From NCBI RefSeq assembly GCF_020171625.1, contig NZ_JAIUZY010000001.1:248001-312000 (forward strand): 64,000 nucleotides of DNA, in the 5' to 3' direction. Under the pieces are notes generated by a model. That model saw only the letters and a list, made by a program, of their open reading frames with translations. It was not told the DNA's origin and ran no database searches. Positions 29,111 to 40,192 of this stretch are shown here, in pieces (the first letter of the stretch is position 1; every line of letters begins with the position of its first letter). A program made the translations under genes and the position numbers. The stretch comes from Salipiger bermudensis. Lineage in GTDB: Bacteria > Pseudomonadota > Alphaproteobacteria > Rhodobacterales > Rhodobacteraceae.

Positions 29111-29205
29111 CACATCGCATTCTGCGATGTGTTGCCGGCAGGCGTTTGCAAGCAAACGCCGAGAGGCGCGCCATCGTCATGCTGGAAGCATGCCTCCGGC
29201 ATGAC
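29111..29205. repeat. Three consecutive inverted repeats between ccmB and ccmC
   Basis: First: CACATCGCA (29111-29119) and TGCGATGTG (29123-29131). Second: GGCGTTTGC (29141-29149) and GCAAACGCC (29152-29160). Third: GTCATGC (29176-29182) and GCATGAC (29199-29205), with a further GCATGC inside. No T-run follows any of them. The remaining part of the 29037-29526 gap shows no gene and presumably holds the ccmC promoter. Confidence 0.7.
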
Positions 29206-29526
29206 CCGCCCCGACGGGCTGGCGATTTGGCTGGTCTCGGTGACACGTGTCGAGGTCCTTCGGATTTGGCAGGGATAAATCAATAGGATCGACGTTCCGT
29301 GCGGCACCCCGCGGGCCGGCGACGGCGCGGCGGCGCCGGGCGTTTCGAGAGCGAGGGCGGGTCCTGTACTCAAAAATATCCCAATTCTTGGATCAACACG
29401 TGAGGGCTTTCCCCGCGAGAGTCTTGCCCACGCCGACGCCCCCGACACCCCCTGCGGCGCCACGGCCCTTGCCCCTGACGGAAAATTCAGGTGAAACACG
29501 CCGACACCTGCGCTACGGAAAGAGCC

Positions 29527-30255
29527 ATGTCGATCTGGGAATACGCCAACCCTGTCAAATTCATCCGCACCACCGACAAGATCCTGCCATGGGTTTCGGT
29601 CGGGGCGGTGCTGTGTCTGGTGACCGGGCTGGTCTGGGGCTTCTTTTTCACCCCGGATGACTTCCGGCAGGGCTCGACGGTCAAGATCTTCTACCTGCAC
29701 GTGCCCGCCGCGATGATGGCGATCAATGCGTGGGTGATGATGCTCGTGGCCTCGCTGGTCTGGATCATCCGCCGTCACCACGTCTCGGCGCTTGCCGCCC
29801 GCGCGGCGGCGCCCGTTGGGGCCACCTTCACCCTCATCGCCCTGGCCACCGGTGCGTTCTGGGGCCAGCCCATGTGGGGCACGTGGTGGGCGTGGGACCC
29901 GCGGCTGACCTCGTTCCTCGTGCTGTTCCTGTTCTACCTCGGCTACATGGCGCTGTGGTCGGCGATCGAGAACGACGACACCGCCGCCGATCTGACCTCC
30001 ATCCTCTGCCTCGTGGGCTCGGTCTTTGCCGTGCTGTCGCGCTACGCGGTGCTGTTTTGGAACCAGGGCCTGCACCAGGGCGCGTCGCTGTCGCTCGACA
30101 AGGAAGAGAACGTGGCAGACGTGTTCTGGTACCCGGCGCTGGTCTGCATCGCGGGCTTCATCCTGCTGTTCATCGCGCTGGTCTTCCTGCGCACCCAAAC
30201 GGAAATCCGCGCGCGCCGCGCCCGCGCGCTCATGGCACGGGAGCGGCAGGCATGA
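29527..30255 (+). CDS. ccmC: Heme exporter protein CcmC
   Basis: 242-aa six-helix membrane protein that loads heme on CcmE. The periplasmic tryptophan-rich motif WGTWWAWDPRLTS is complete, and flanking heme-ligand histidines lie in YLHVPAA and GLHQGASL. The ATG at 29527 has GGAAAGA upstream; a start at 29491 would add 12 residues not found in the family. It overlaps ccmD by ATGA. Confidence 0.95.
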   Translation: MSIWEYANPVKFIRTTDKILPWVSVGAVLCLVTGLVWGFFFTPDDFRQGSTVKIFYLHVPAAMMAINAWVMMLVASLVWIIRRHHVSALAARAAAPVGATFTLIALATGAFWGQPMWGTWWAWDPRLTSFLVLFLFYLGYMALWSAIENDDTAADLTSILCLVGSVFAVLSRYAVLFWNQGLHQGASLSLDKEENVADVFWYPALVCIAGFILLFIALVFLRTQTEIRARRARALMARERQA

Positions 30256-30413
30256 TGCCCGAGCTTGGAAAATACGCCTTCGCGGTGATTGCCTCCTACG
30301 GCGTGGGGCTCGGGCTTCTGGCCGCGCTGGTGATCGCCAGCATCGCCCGGTCGCGCCGCGTGCGCGCCGAGCTGGAGCAGATCGAAGAGCGGAGCAAACG
30401 CCCCCATGTCTGA
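30252..30413 (+). CDS. ccmD: Heme exporter protein CcmD
   Basis: 53-aa single-pass protein that stabilises CcmABC. It has MMPELGKYAFAVIASYGVG, one hydrophobic helix, then a basic tail (SRRVRAELEQIEERSKRP). It overlaps the ccmC stop (ATGATG, two possible starts) and its 3' end overlaps ccmG by 8 bases. Confidence 0.9.
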   Translation: MMPELGKYAFAVIASYGVGLGLLAALVIASIARSRRVRAELEQIEERSKRPHV

Positions 30414-30972
30414 GACCAACCCCGACACCCGCAAGCGGCGCATCTCGCCGCTGATGATCCTGCCGCCGCTGATCTTCGCGGCCTTCGTGGTGATGGCCTA
30501 TTTCGGAATGCAGCGCGGCGACACGACGACGCTGCCCTCGACCTTCATCGGCAAGCCCGCTCCGGCCCTGCCGGAAACCACGCTCGAGGGGTTTCCGGGC
30601 GTGCGCGATGCGGATCTGCGCGCGGGCGATGTGACGGTGGTGAACTTCTGGGCCTCGTGGTGTCCGCCGTGCCGGGCCGAGCATCCGCGCCTGCTGGAGC
30701 TGCAGGAGGAGGGCGTGCGCATCGTCGGCGTCAACTTCAAGGACAAGGCAGGGGCGGCCGCGGGGTACCTCACGGAAGAGCACTCGCCCTTCATCGGCGT
30801 GCCCTTCGATCCGCAGGGGCGTGCGGCGATCAACTGGGGGGTCACCGGCCCGCCCGAGACCTTCATCGTGGCAGGCGACGGCACGGTGCTGCACAAGCAC
30901 GTCGGGCCGCTGGCCGGGACGCTTTACAACGATGTCTTCCTGCCGAAGCTCTACGAGGCGCTTGGTCGCTGA
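30406..30972 (+). CDS. ccmG: Thiol:disulfide interchange protein CcmG (DsbE)
   Basis: 188-aa membrane-anchored thioredoxin that reduces apocytochrome c for heme ligation. One N-terminal membrane segment (about 14-34) precedes the thioredoxin domain. The redox site is WASWCPPC (Cys 86 and 89), and the cis-Pro region is WGVTGPPETFIV. ccmE, ccmF and ccmH are not in this window. Confidence 0.94.
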   Translation: MSETNPDTRKRRISPLMILPPLIFAAFVVMAYFGMQRGDTTTLPSTFIGKPAPALPETTLEGFPGVRDADLRAGDVTVVNFWASWCPPCRAEHPRLLELQEEGVRIVGVNFKDKAGAAAGYLTEEHSPFIGVPFDPQGRAAINWGVTGPPETFIVAGDGTVLHKHVGPLAGTLYNDVFLPKLYEALGR

Positions 30973-30983
30973 GCGGGGCGTGG

Positions 30984-31005
30984 GGGCGCGGCCGGAACCG
31001 CGCCC
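30984..31005 (+). repeat. GC hairpin after ccmG
   Basis: GGGCGCGG (30984-30991) and CCGCGCCC (30998-31005) with a CCGGAA loop. No T-run follows, so it is a possible mRNA-stabilising hairpin or weak terminator. Confidence 0.45.
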
Positions 31006-31026
31006 TGATCGAGCGAGGCCCGGCGA

Positions 31027-31182
31027 TCAAAGATCGCAGGGCGTGCTCATGTCGAGGCTGCTGCAGCTCGGCTGGATGGGCTGCGGCTGGCCCTGCGCCG
31101 CGAAGGCGCCGAAGATGGCCAGCAGCGCAAGCGCCCCGGCCTGAATGATCGTGATTGTCCTGACTTTCCTGCTCTTGTTCAT
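31027..31182 (-). CDS. Small exported or membrane protein, hypothetical
   Basis: 51-aa frame. A basic start (MNKSRKVR) and a hydrophobic core (IIQAGALALLAIFGAFAA) look like a signal peptide. The tail QPIQPSCSSLDMSTPCDL has two cysteines. The ribosome site is poor. It lies between ccmG and a plus-strand terminator. I do not recognise it. Confidence 0.45.
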   Translation of the reverse strand: MNKSRKVRTITIIQAGALALLAIFGAFAAQGQPQPIQPSCSSLDMSTPCDL

Positions 31183-31183
31183 G

Positions 31184-31207
31184 AAACTGCCTGCGGTTTG
31201 TTTTTTT
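31184..31207 (+). terminator. Terminator, probably ending the ccm transcript
   Basis: AAACTG (31184-31189) pairs with CGGTTT (31194-31199, one G-U) around a CCTG loop and is followed by GTTTTTTT. It would stop plus-strand transcription about 210 bases after ccmG. Confidence 0.7.
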
Positions 31208-31447
31208 ATTGTAGGTAAATAAGAAAGCGCAGACGGGATTGTTTTCAAGCGCGCTGTTTCACGCCGTGGCCGGAGGGCTTGCCGAAATGGCAAGCTTTCG
31301 CTGGTTTCGCGCAAAGATCGACGCGAAAGCGCCGAGCGCCGCGGTAGATCGTAATGTTTCGTGAAAGTGAATTGCCTAGGGATGAGGCAGGTCGCGCGCG
31401 CTCAGGGCGCTCTTTAAGACCCGGAGCGCAGCCGATTCAGGGCCGCG

Positions 31448-31747
31448 TCAGCGGACGACGATCTCGTCCGAGCGCATCACGCCAAGGATGTCACGGGCCT
31501 GCTGGTCGAGCAGGTCGAGATCGAGATATTCGTCCGACAGGCGGTGCGTGAGGTTCTCCATCCGGGCGACATCGCTCTCGAGAGACGTCAACTCTGCGGC
31601 GAGCCGTTCGCCCTCGACCTCGATCTCGGCGCGGCGGAACAGCCCGAAATCGCCCTGCACGGCGGCAAAGACGAAGTAGCCCGAGAGGCTCAGGGTGATG
31701 GCGGTGTAGATCACGACACCGAATGCGGGTTTGCGCCTTGCGCTCAT
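31448..31747 (-). CDS. ftsB: Septum formation initiator FtsB/DivIC
   Basis: 99-aa bitopic division protein. The N-terminus is short and basic, one membrane helix follows (GVVIYTAITLSLSGYFVFAA), then a coiled coil (EIEVEGERLAAELTSLESDV region) and DEYLDLDLLDQQARDILG. This is the usual FtsB pattern, which forms a complex with FtsL and FtsQ. The 265-bp stretch 31183-31447 downstream shows no gene except the terminator above. Confidence 0.85.
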   Translation of the reverse strand: MSARRKPAFGVVIYTAITLSLSGYFVFAAVQGDFGLFRRAEIEVEGERLAAELTSLESDVARMENLTHRLSDEYLDLDLLDQQARDILGVMRSDEIVVR

Positions 31748-31838
31748 GTCTGCGCTCTTGCTCTGCCTTGGGAGGCACCTCTGGCGGGTGCGTTGCACGC
31801 AGTATGGCACAGGCGATTCTGGATGGGAATCCCTCCTG

Positions 31839-32606
31839 TCAGGCGTGGGACATATTTCCGCGCGTTCTCTCCGGTGGGGACACCGCGCGGGCCGCGCGGA
31901 AGCGGGCGGTGAGGATGCCCTTGGCCTCGAACACCGCGCGCTCCATGTCGATACCTTGGGCAAGGCCGCCCGCGACGGCCGAGGCGAGCTGACAGCCGGT
32001 GCCGCGCAGGGCGGCGTCGAGGCGCGGGGCGTGGAACTCGACCACCGGTGACGCGCGGTGGTAGAGGCGGTCCGTGGCGTCCTGCGGCGTCAAATCATGG
32101 CCGCCCTTGACCAGCACCGCGCCGCAGCCGCTGTCCTGTAGCCGCCAGATTGCCTGCGCGGGGGAGCAGCCAAGCGCCGCCGCGAGGGCGTCGAGTTCCG
32201 GCAGGTTCGGGGTGAGCAGCGTGGCGCGTGGTACGAGGTGGGCGAGCAACGCGGCGATGCCGTCTTCGTCGAGCAGCGCCCGGCCAGAGCTTGAGACCAG
32301 CACGGGGTCGAGCACCACGGGCCGGTCGGGCAGGGCGCGCGCGATGGCGTCGACAAGGGCGGCGCTGCCCAGCATCCCGATCTTGACCGCATCCACCGGT
32401 CCTTCGCAGGCCGCGGCGATCTGGCTGGCGACCAGCGCGGGCGGCATGAGCTGCACCTCGCGGACCGCGGCGTCGCTCTGCGCGGTGACGGCGGTGACGG
32501 CGGCGCAGCACTCCAGACCCATCGCGGCCAAGGTGGCGGCATCGCGCAAGAGTCCTGCGCCGCCGCTGGAATCAATGCCGCCGATGCAGAGGACGCGCGC
32601 GCTCAT
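31839..32606 (-). CDS. thiD: Hydroxymethylpyrimidine/phosphomethylpyrimidine kinase
   Basis: 255-aa ribokinase-fold enzyme that phosphorylates HMP and HMP-P for thiamine synthesis. CIGGIDSSGGAGLLRD is at the N-terminus. VLDPVLVSSSGRALLDED and LLTPNLPELDALA are central, and the anion hole and catalytic residue lie near ALRGTGCQLASAVAGGLAQG, where the usual GTGC motif is visible. It is the last gene of the thiamine operon; its ATG overlaps the thiF stop. Confidence 0.93.
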   Translation of the reverse strand: MSARVLCIGGIDSSGGAGLLRDAATLAAMGLECCAAVTAVTAQSDAAVREVQLMPPALVASQIAAACEGPVDAVKIGMLGSAALVDAIARALPDRPVVLDPVLVSSSGRALLDEDGIAALLAHLVPRATLLTPNLPELDALAAALGCSPAQAIWRLQDSGCGAVLVKGGHDLTPQDATDRLYHRASPVVEFHAPRLDAALRGTGCQLASAVAGGLAQGIDMERAVFEAKGILTARFRAARAVSPPERTRGNMSHA

Positions 32607-33559
32607 GTGGCGAGCACCGCTGTTAGCCGGCCCGCCGCCCGTACCTTCTCTGCCGCGCGCCACGCCCGGAGACCGGTGGCGCAGGCGAAGACCACGCGCT
32701 GGCCGGGCGCGCCTTGCAATTCGGAAAGCCCACCCTCGGGCAGTCGCTGCGCCCGAGGCGACGCCGGCACGGGCGCCTCGTCGCAAGATCGCAGGTCGAT
32801 GACGAGATCCGAAGGCAGCAGTTGCGAGGCGGCGAGGATCTCGGGGCCAGCCGTGTCCGGCTCGGGGGCCGTGTCGAAGCGGAAGCCACCGATGCGCCAG
32901 CTTGCGAGATCCAGCGTCAGCATCTGCCCCAGCGGCGAGGGCGCCAGCCCGAGCAGCACCGTAAGCGCCATCTGCGCCTGCAACGCGCCCAGCGTTGCGA
33001 CGACGGGGCCCATCACCCCGGCGGCATCGCAGCTCGTGAGCACCGGCGGCAGCTCGGGGAACACGGCGCGATAGCTCGGCGCGCCACCGCAGAACCCGCC
33101 GACATGGCCCGCGCGACCGGTCACCGCGGCGCTGATGAACGGGGTGTTCGCGGTAAGGCAAAGGTCCGAGAGCACGTAGGTCGCGGTGACCCTGTCGGCG
33201 GCGTCGATCACCAGATCGGCCTCGGCAAGGGCGGCGGCCGCGCTGTCGGACAGGAGCGGCGCGCAACGCGGGACGATCCGGCACTCGGGGTTCAGCGCCG
33301 CCAGCGTCTCGGCGGCGACCTGCGCCTTGGGGCGGCCGAGATCCGACATCCGGTAGAGGGTCTGCCGGTGCAGGTTGCTCTCGTCCACGGTGTCGGGGTC
33401 GTAGAGCGTGATGCGCCCGACCCCCGCGCCTGCGAGCAGTGGCAGCAGGGCCGCGCCGAGGCCGCCCGCGCCGGCCACCAGCACCCGGGCGCGCGCCAGA
33501 CGCGCCTGACCCTCGGGGCCAATCTCGGGCAGGCGCATCTGTCGGTCGTAGCGGCTCAT
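32603..33559 (-). CDS. thiF: ThiF-type adenylyltransferase with C-terminal rhodanese-like domain
   Basis: 318-aa enzyme that activates the C-terminus of ThiS. The E1-like domain starts RYDRQMRLPEIGPEGQ, has nucleotide loop VLVAGAGGLGAALLPLLAGAG, here seen as GAGGLG around residue 31-36, then DTVDESNLHRQ. The C-terminal 60 residues (DLVIDLRSCDEAP then VVFACATGLRAWRAAEKV) look like a rhodanese domain with active Cys in FACATG. This would supply sulfur directly. E1-domain zinc cysteines common in MoeB are not obvious. Overlaps thiE and thiD by ATGA. Confidence 0.85.
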   Translation of the reverse strand: MSRYDRQMRLPEIGPEGQARLARARVLVAGAGGLGAALLPLLAGAGVGRITLYDPDTVDESNLHRQTLYRMSDLGRPKAQVAAETLAALNPECRIVPRCAPLLSDSAAAALAEADLVIDAADRVTATYVLSDLCLTANTPFISAAVTGRAGHVGGFCGGAPSYRAVFPELPPVLTSCDAAGVMGPVVATLGALQAQMALTVLLGLAPSPLGQMLTLDLASWRIGGFRFDTAPEPDTAGPEILAASQLLPSDLVIDLRSCDEAPVPASPRAQRLPEGGLSELQGAPGQRVVFACATGLRAWRAAEKVRAAGRLTAVLAT

Positions 33560-34167
33560 GCGTGCACCCGTGTCGCCGCGATCCACTCGCGGCAGCGGGC
33601 CTCGGGGCTTTGCGCCTGCTGGATGTCGGTCACCACCGCCGCGCTGTCGGCGCCAGCCTCGAAGAGACCGGGCAGGCGCTCGGGCGTCAGCCCGCCGATG
33701 CCGACCAGAGGCGTGTCTCCCACCAGTTGCTTCCAGCGCCTGACCTTGTCCAGCCCCTGCGGCGCCCATTTCATCTTTTTCAGAAGCGTCGGATAGACCG
33801 GCCCCAGCGCCACGTAGTCCGGGGCGCAGGCCAGCGCGCGGTCGAGCTCGGCTTCGTCATGGGTCGAGAGGCCGATGCGCACGCCAGCCCGGCGCAGGGC
33901 GTCGAAATCGGCGTCGTCCATATCCTCCTGTCCGAGATGGACGAAGGTGCAATTCAGATCCAGCGCCAGCCGCCAGTGATCGTTGACCACGAGCTGCGCG
34001 CCATGCACCGCGCAGATGTCGCGGGCGCGGGCGATCTGACGGCGCAGCTCGGCTTCGGGCAGATCCTTGAGGCGAAGCTGCACCAGCCGCACGCCCTGCG
34101 GCACCAAAAGCTCAAGACGGCCGACATGGCCGGTGATGAGGTAGAAGCGATCGAGCCAGCCCATCAT
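33556..34167 (-). CDS. thiE: Thiamine-phosphate synthase
   Basis: 203-aa TIM-barrel enzyme that joins HMP-PP and thiazole phosphate. [59 protein letters not shown] and [11 protein letters not shown] follow the family order. The strand motif KMKWAPQGL is slightly divergent from the usual TxTK loop. Start at 34167 or 34164 (ATGATG), overlapping the thiG stop. Confidence 0.92.
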   Translation of the reverse strand: MMGWLDRFYLITGHVGRLELLVPQGVRLVQLRLKDLPEAELRRQIARARDICAVHGAQLVVNDHWRLALDLNCTFVHLGQEDMDDADFDALRRAGVRIGLSTHDEAELDRALACAPDYVALGPVYPTLLKKMKWAPQGLDKVRRWKQLVGDTPLVGIGGLTPERLPGLFEAGADSAAVVTDIQQAQSPEARCREWIAATRVHA

Positions 34168-34922
34168 GCCAACTCCGCCATGCCGAAGAGCGGGGTCGAG
34201 GCGGTGGCCATGTCGCGGCAGGGCATCAGCCCAGCGTCATGCGCGGCGCGTCCCGCCGCCACCGCCGCGCCGAAGGCACGGGCCATGGCGACTGGGTCGA
34301 GCGCCTTGGCCACCGCGGTGTTGAGCAGCACCGCGTCGAACCCCATCTCCATCGCCGCCATCGCCTGCGACGGCGCACCGATCCCGGCGTCGATCACCAG
34401 CGGCACGTCGGGGAAATGCGCGCGCATGCTGCGCAGCGCCTCGCGGTGGCGCAGCCCCTGACCGGAGCCGATCGGCGCCCCCCAGGGCATCAGCACCCGG
34501 CAGCCCGCCTCGATGAGCCGCTCTCCCACGATCAAGTCCTCGGTGGTGTAGGGGAACACGTCGAAGCCCTCCTCGGTGAGGATGCGCGCCGCCTCGACCA
34601 GCGCGAACGGGTCGGGCTGCAGCGTGTCCGCGTGGCCGATCACCTCGAGCTTGATCCAGTTGGTGCCGAAGAGCTCGCGCGCCATCTGCGCCGTGGTCAC
34701 CGCCTCGCGCACCGAGTGGCACCCGGCGGTGTTGGGCAGGATGCGGCAGCCGCTCTGGCGCAGGATCTCGCGGAAGGCGTCGCCCGCGCTGCCCTCGCGC
34801 CGCAGCGACACGGTGATGACCTCGGCGCCGGAGGCGGCGATGGCCTCGCGCAGCACTTGCGGCGAGGGATATTGCGCGGTGCCCAGCATCAGGCGGCTAT
34901 TGAGTTGGGTTCCGTAAAACAT
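34164..34922 (-). CDS. thiG: Thiazole synthase
   Basis: 252-aa TIM-barrel enzyme that builds the thiazole ring from DXP, dehydroglycine and ThiS thiocarboxylate. The Schiff-base lysine lies in [40 protein letters not shown] and [19 protein letters not shown] are the classic segments. The ATG at 34922 is 4 bases after the thiS stop. Confidence 0.96.
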   Translation of the reverse strand: MFYGTQLNSRLMLGTAQYPSPQVLREAIAASGAEVITVSLRREGSAGDAFREILRQSGCRILPNTAGCHSVREAVTTAQMARELFGTNWIKLEVIGHADTLQPDPFALVEAARILTEEGFDVFPYTTEDLIVGERLIEAGCRVLMPWGAPIGSGQGLRHREALRSMRAHFPDVPLVIDAGIGAPSQAMAAMEMGFDAVLLNTAVAKALDPVAMARAFGAAVAAGRAAHDAGLMPCRDMATASTPLFGMAELA

Positions 34923-34926
34923 CGTC

Positions 34927-35113
34927 TCAGCCTCCCTGCATCGGCGAGAGCACCTCGACCCGCGCGCCCTCGGTCAGCGCTGCGGCCGCGCGTGCGGTGC
35001 GGGGGATGAAGCTGCCGTCAAGCGCGGTGGCGACGGCAGTGGCGGCAAAGCCCTGCTCCTCGATCAGGTCGTGCAGGGTGCGGGCGCGGGTCTCGACCGG
35101 CGCGCCGTTGAGG

Positions 35114-35124
<11 letters not shown>
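34927..35124 (-). CDS. thiS: Sulfur carrier protein ThiS
   Basis: 65-aa ubiquitin-like protein ending in the obligatory Gly-Gly (SPMQGG). The start MRIDLNGAP and [12 protein letters not shown] are typical. Its C-terminus is adenylated by ThiF and then thiocarboxylated. The ATG at 35124 overlaps the thiO stop by 11 bases. Confidence 0.95.
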
Positions 35125-38089
<2,965 letters not shown>

Positions 38090-38222
38090 TGCTGGCAGGA
38101 TAGGAACTCACGCTCGGCGGTCAAGCGGCGAAATCGGCTGCGCCGGAGATTTCGGTTTAGAGATTCTGAAAATTACTTTTTTACATTGAATTAGGCGTGA
38201 AGCTTAAATCTGTACATGAGCT

Positions 38223-38471
38223 CTAGATGCGCTCGATCAGCAAACGCGGGGCGCCGCTCGTCCCCATCTCCTGCCAGCGCTCGCGCTCCTCTCGCCCGAG
38301 CGGATTTAGCTGGCGGACTGCAAACGCTTCCGACAGCCTCGTCTCTGACAGCGCCGCGCGCGCGCCGGGGAGGCGCCCAGCCACCTTCGCTTCGCTCGTT
38401 AGGGAGAGCGTCTTCTCGTGGCGTCGCCGTTCTACGCGTCGCCTAGCGCGACCGCGTTCGGGACGCCCCAG
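38223..38471 (-). pseudogene. Coding-like fragment without a usual start codon
   Basis: In the 600-bp gap 38090-38694. This minus-strand frame is open for 82 codons between a TGA at 38474-38472 and a TAG at 38225-38223. It has protein-like composition, high GC at third positions and segments such as SEAFAVRQLNPLGREERERW and GTSGAPRLLIERI. No ATG begins it; a GTG after about 30 codons is the first usable start. It may be a broken gene end. I do not recognise the family. The rest of the gap (38480-38694) shows nothing else I can name. Confidence 0.4.
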
Positions 38472-38694
38472 TCAGCCCCGCTAGCAATCATCGGGGAAAG
38501 GGCCGCGCACAGCCGACCGGCGTGCGATCGGCGTCATCGCGCGGCCCCCTGCCGACGCCTGAGATTCGGCAGGCCGGTCAACAGATTTCATATCGAAGCG
38601 ATAGTCGGCGGGCGAACAAAAATCGCACCGGCATGAATGGCCCGGACCGAGAGGGGAGTTTCTCACGCCGAAAACTTCGGCGCAGCCCTCACGG

Positions 38695-39003
38695 TCAGAG
38701 CGATTGCGCGGTGGCGCCCAGCCTGTAGACCTTGGTCTTGTGGTTCGGCGAATGCTCGATATAGCCAAGCTCGATCAGACGCTTCATGGCGCGATGGAAG
38801 GTGGCGTGCTTCATCTCTTCAACCGCCGTTGCGTTACGCACCTGATCGGAGGAAATGTCGCTCGTGCCGTCATTTTGGGCCGCAACGGCGTGAAACGCAT
38901 AGAGCAGGTCGCGCTCATTGCGGTTCAGATCCTCGAGCCCGAGGTCCTTCTCCATCTGCCACAGGGCAGCTCTCAGCTTCGCGATGCCGGATAGCGCACT
39001 CAT
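38695..39003 (-). CDS. Winged-helix DNA-binding protein
   Basis: 102-aa protein with a MarR-like winged helix. ERDLLYAFHAVAAQ is followed by ISSDQVRNATAVEEMKHATFHRAMKRL (recognition helix region, noted by MKHATFHRAMKRLIELGYI) and a wing (HSPNHKTKVYRLG). The start is MSAL at 39003 or the preceding Met at 39006. It sits in a less GC-rich patch next to a membrane protein gene 100 bases upstream on the same strand. Target genes unknown. Confidence 0.65.
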   Translation of the reverse strand: MSALSGIAKLRAALWQMEKDLGLEDLNRNERDLLYAFHAVAAQNDGTSDISSDQVRNATAVEEMKHATFHRAMKRLIELGYIEHSPNHKTKVYRLGATAQSL

Positions 39004-39103
39004 CATTTGCGTCCAAATAGTATTAAAGTATCCGCATGATAAATTTTCATGGCACCGGGTGCAATACCGGTTTGTGCAAAGGCAGAATTGTGATTGTGAC
39101 AAC

Positions 39104-39709
39104 CTATTCAGATTGCTGAATAAGTTTAAAAATTCCTATCAGAATGAGCATGAAGAGCGCCAAGCCGGCAATATCGCTGAGGACTGTGGGGTAGGCGATC
39201 GAGAACGAGATCGCGTAGGTTGGAAAGAGATCCCAGAGCAGGCTGCGCAGGACGAGCGCGAATGCCGAGGCCATGATCCCCGCAAGCAGGATGAGCCTCC
39301 AGACCCGGCGGCAGCCACTGAGGTCGATCTCTGTGTCGATGCCGGCCCACCGCATCGTGGTAAAGGCGAACGGCGCGCAGATCGTCACGAGAAGGACGTG
39401 GCCATCGGCAGAGCTCATCATCTCGCTCGGGCTATATCCTTCCATCGCCGCCTGAAGCAGGATGCCCGGTAGAAAATAGGCCAGAGATTTCCAGCCATAG
39501 AGCCAGGCCGACAGCACGATCAGGCCGAAGCCAAGGATGACATAATCACGATTGCAGTCGAAGGCGCTGCAGATCGCCTCGTGTGATTGCAGCAGGAAGA
39601 TCAGGATGCCCGAGAGGGTCGCGGCCCGGAGGACGTGGGTTCTTGCAGGATTCGGTGCGACGGTATCGTCGTCGGTCTTCCAATTCGGCCCCAAGGGGTT
39701 GCTCCTCAA
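39104..39709 (-). CDS. Multi-pass membrane protein, unknown function
   Basis: 201 aa with about five or six hydrophobic segments, for example VILGFGLIVLSAWLYGW, HVLLVTICAPFAFTTM and ALFMLILIGIFKLIQ. The N-terminus is a polar tail (NPLGPNWKTDDD). The layout recalls small sensory-type membrane domains, but no signalling domain follows. Composition is less GC-rich than the neighbours. It may form an operon with the winged-helix gene downstream. Confidence 0.6.
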   Translation of the reverse strand: MRSNPLGPNWKTDDDTVAPNPARTHVLRAATLSGILIFLLQSHEAICSAFDCNRDYVILGFGLIVLSAWLYGWKSLAYFLPGILLQAAMEGYSPSEMMSSADGHVLLVTICAPFAFTTMRWAGIDTEIDLSGCRRVWRLILLAGIMASAFALVLRSLLWDLFPTYAISFSIAYPTVLSDIAGLALFMLILIGIFKLIQQSE

Positions 39710-40192
39710 TTCTCGGGAAAGACCAAAATCTCGGCGCCATCAATTCCAAGTTGGTATTTTGGTCGGAATGCTCGCATTGCGTGTTAAGCTTAGGTCCAGT
39801 TCCTCTCGAAAAACGATATTTCAGCGGCTGACTTGCACATCAGGGAGCGTCCCGGGGTCCCCAAGCGCCGACCAACATGCAGGTAAGCCTATCGAAAAGA
39901 TACACCGTTTGGGTGTTCAGTTCTATCGGAAAACACCCTCTCCGGTCAACGGGACCCGACGGAACGTGCTGTCTCGCGGTTTCAGCGACGTTCAGCGGCG
40001 GGCCAGGATGTATGAAGAATGGACGTTTTCAACGTCATGCTCTTCGCCGCTTTGTTCGTGCGCAAATGTCGCTCTTCGCGACGCTCTGCCCGATACGACA
40101 CTCGCGACGCCTGATGCCGCTTTCCGTCGCACACGCGCACGGAGAATAACCGGACGGACGGCCGTGCTTGATCCGGGACGGGCGCGGTGCCC
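39710..40192. other. Intergenic stretch with no recognised gene
   Basis: About 480 bases between the membrane protein and the LysR gene. Two open frames here (plus 39877-40149, minus 39982-40212) lack protein-like composition and ribosome sites. The composition is mixed and less GC-rich. Nothing identifiable is seen. Confidence 0.5.

Noticed and set aside
39877-40149. Plus-strand 90-codon frame
   Set aside because: No ribosome site, no domain, and irregular composition with many Arg, Ser and Cys; it overlaps another equally weak minus-strand frame.
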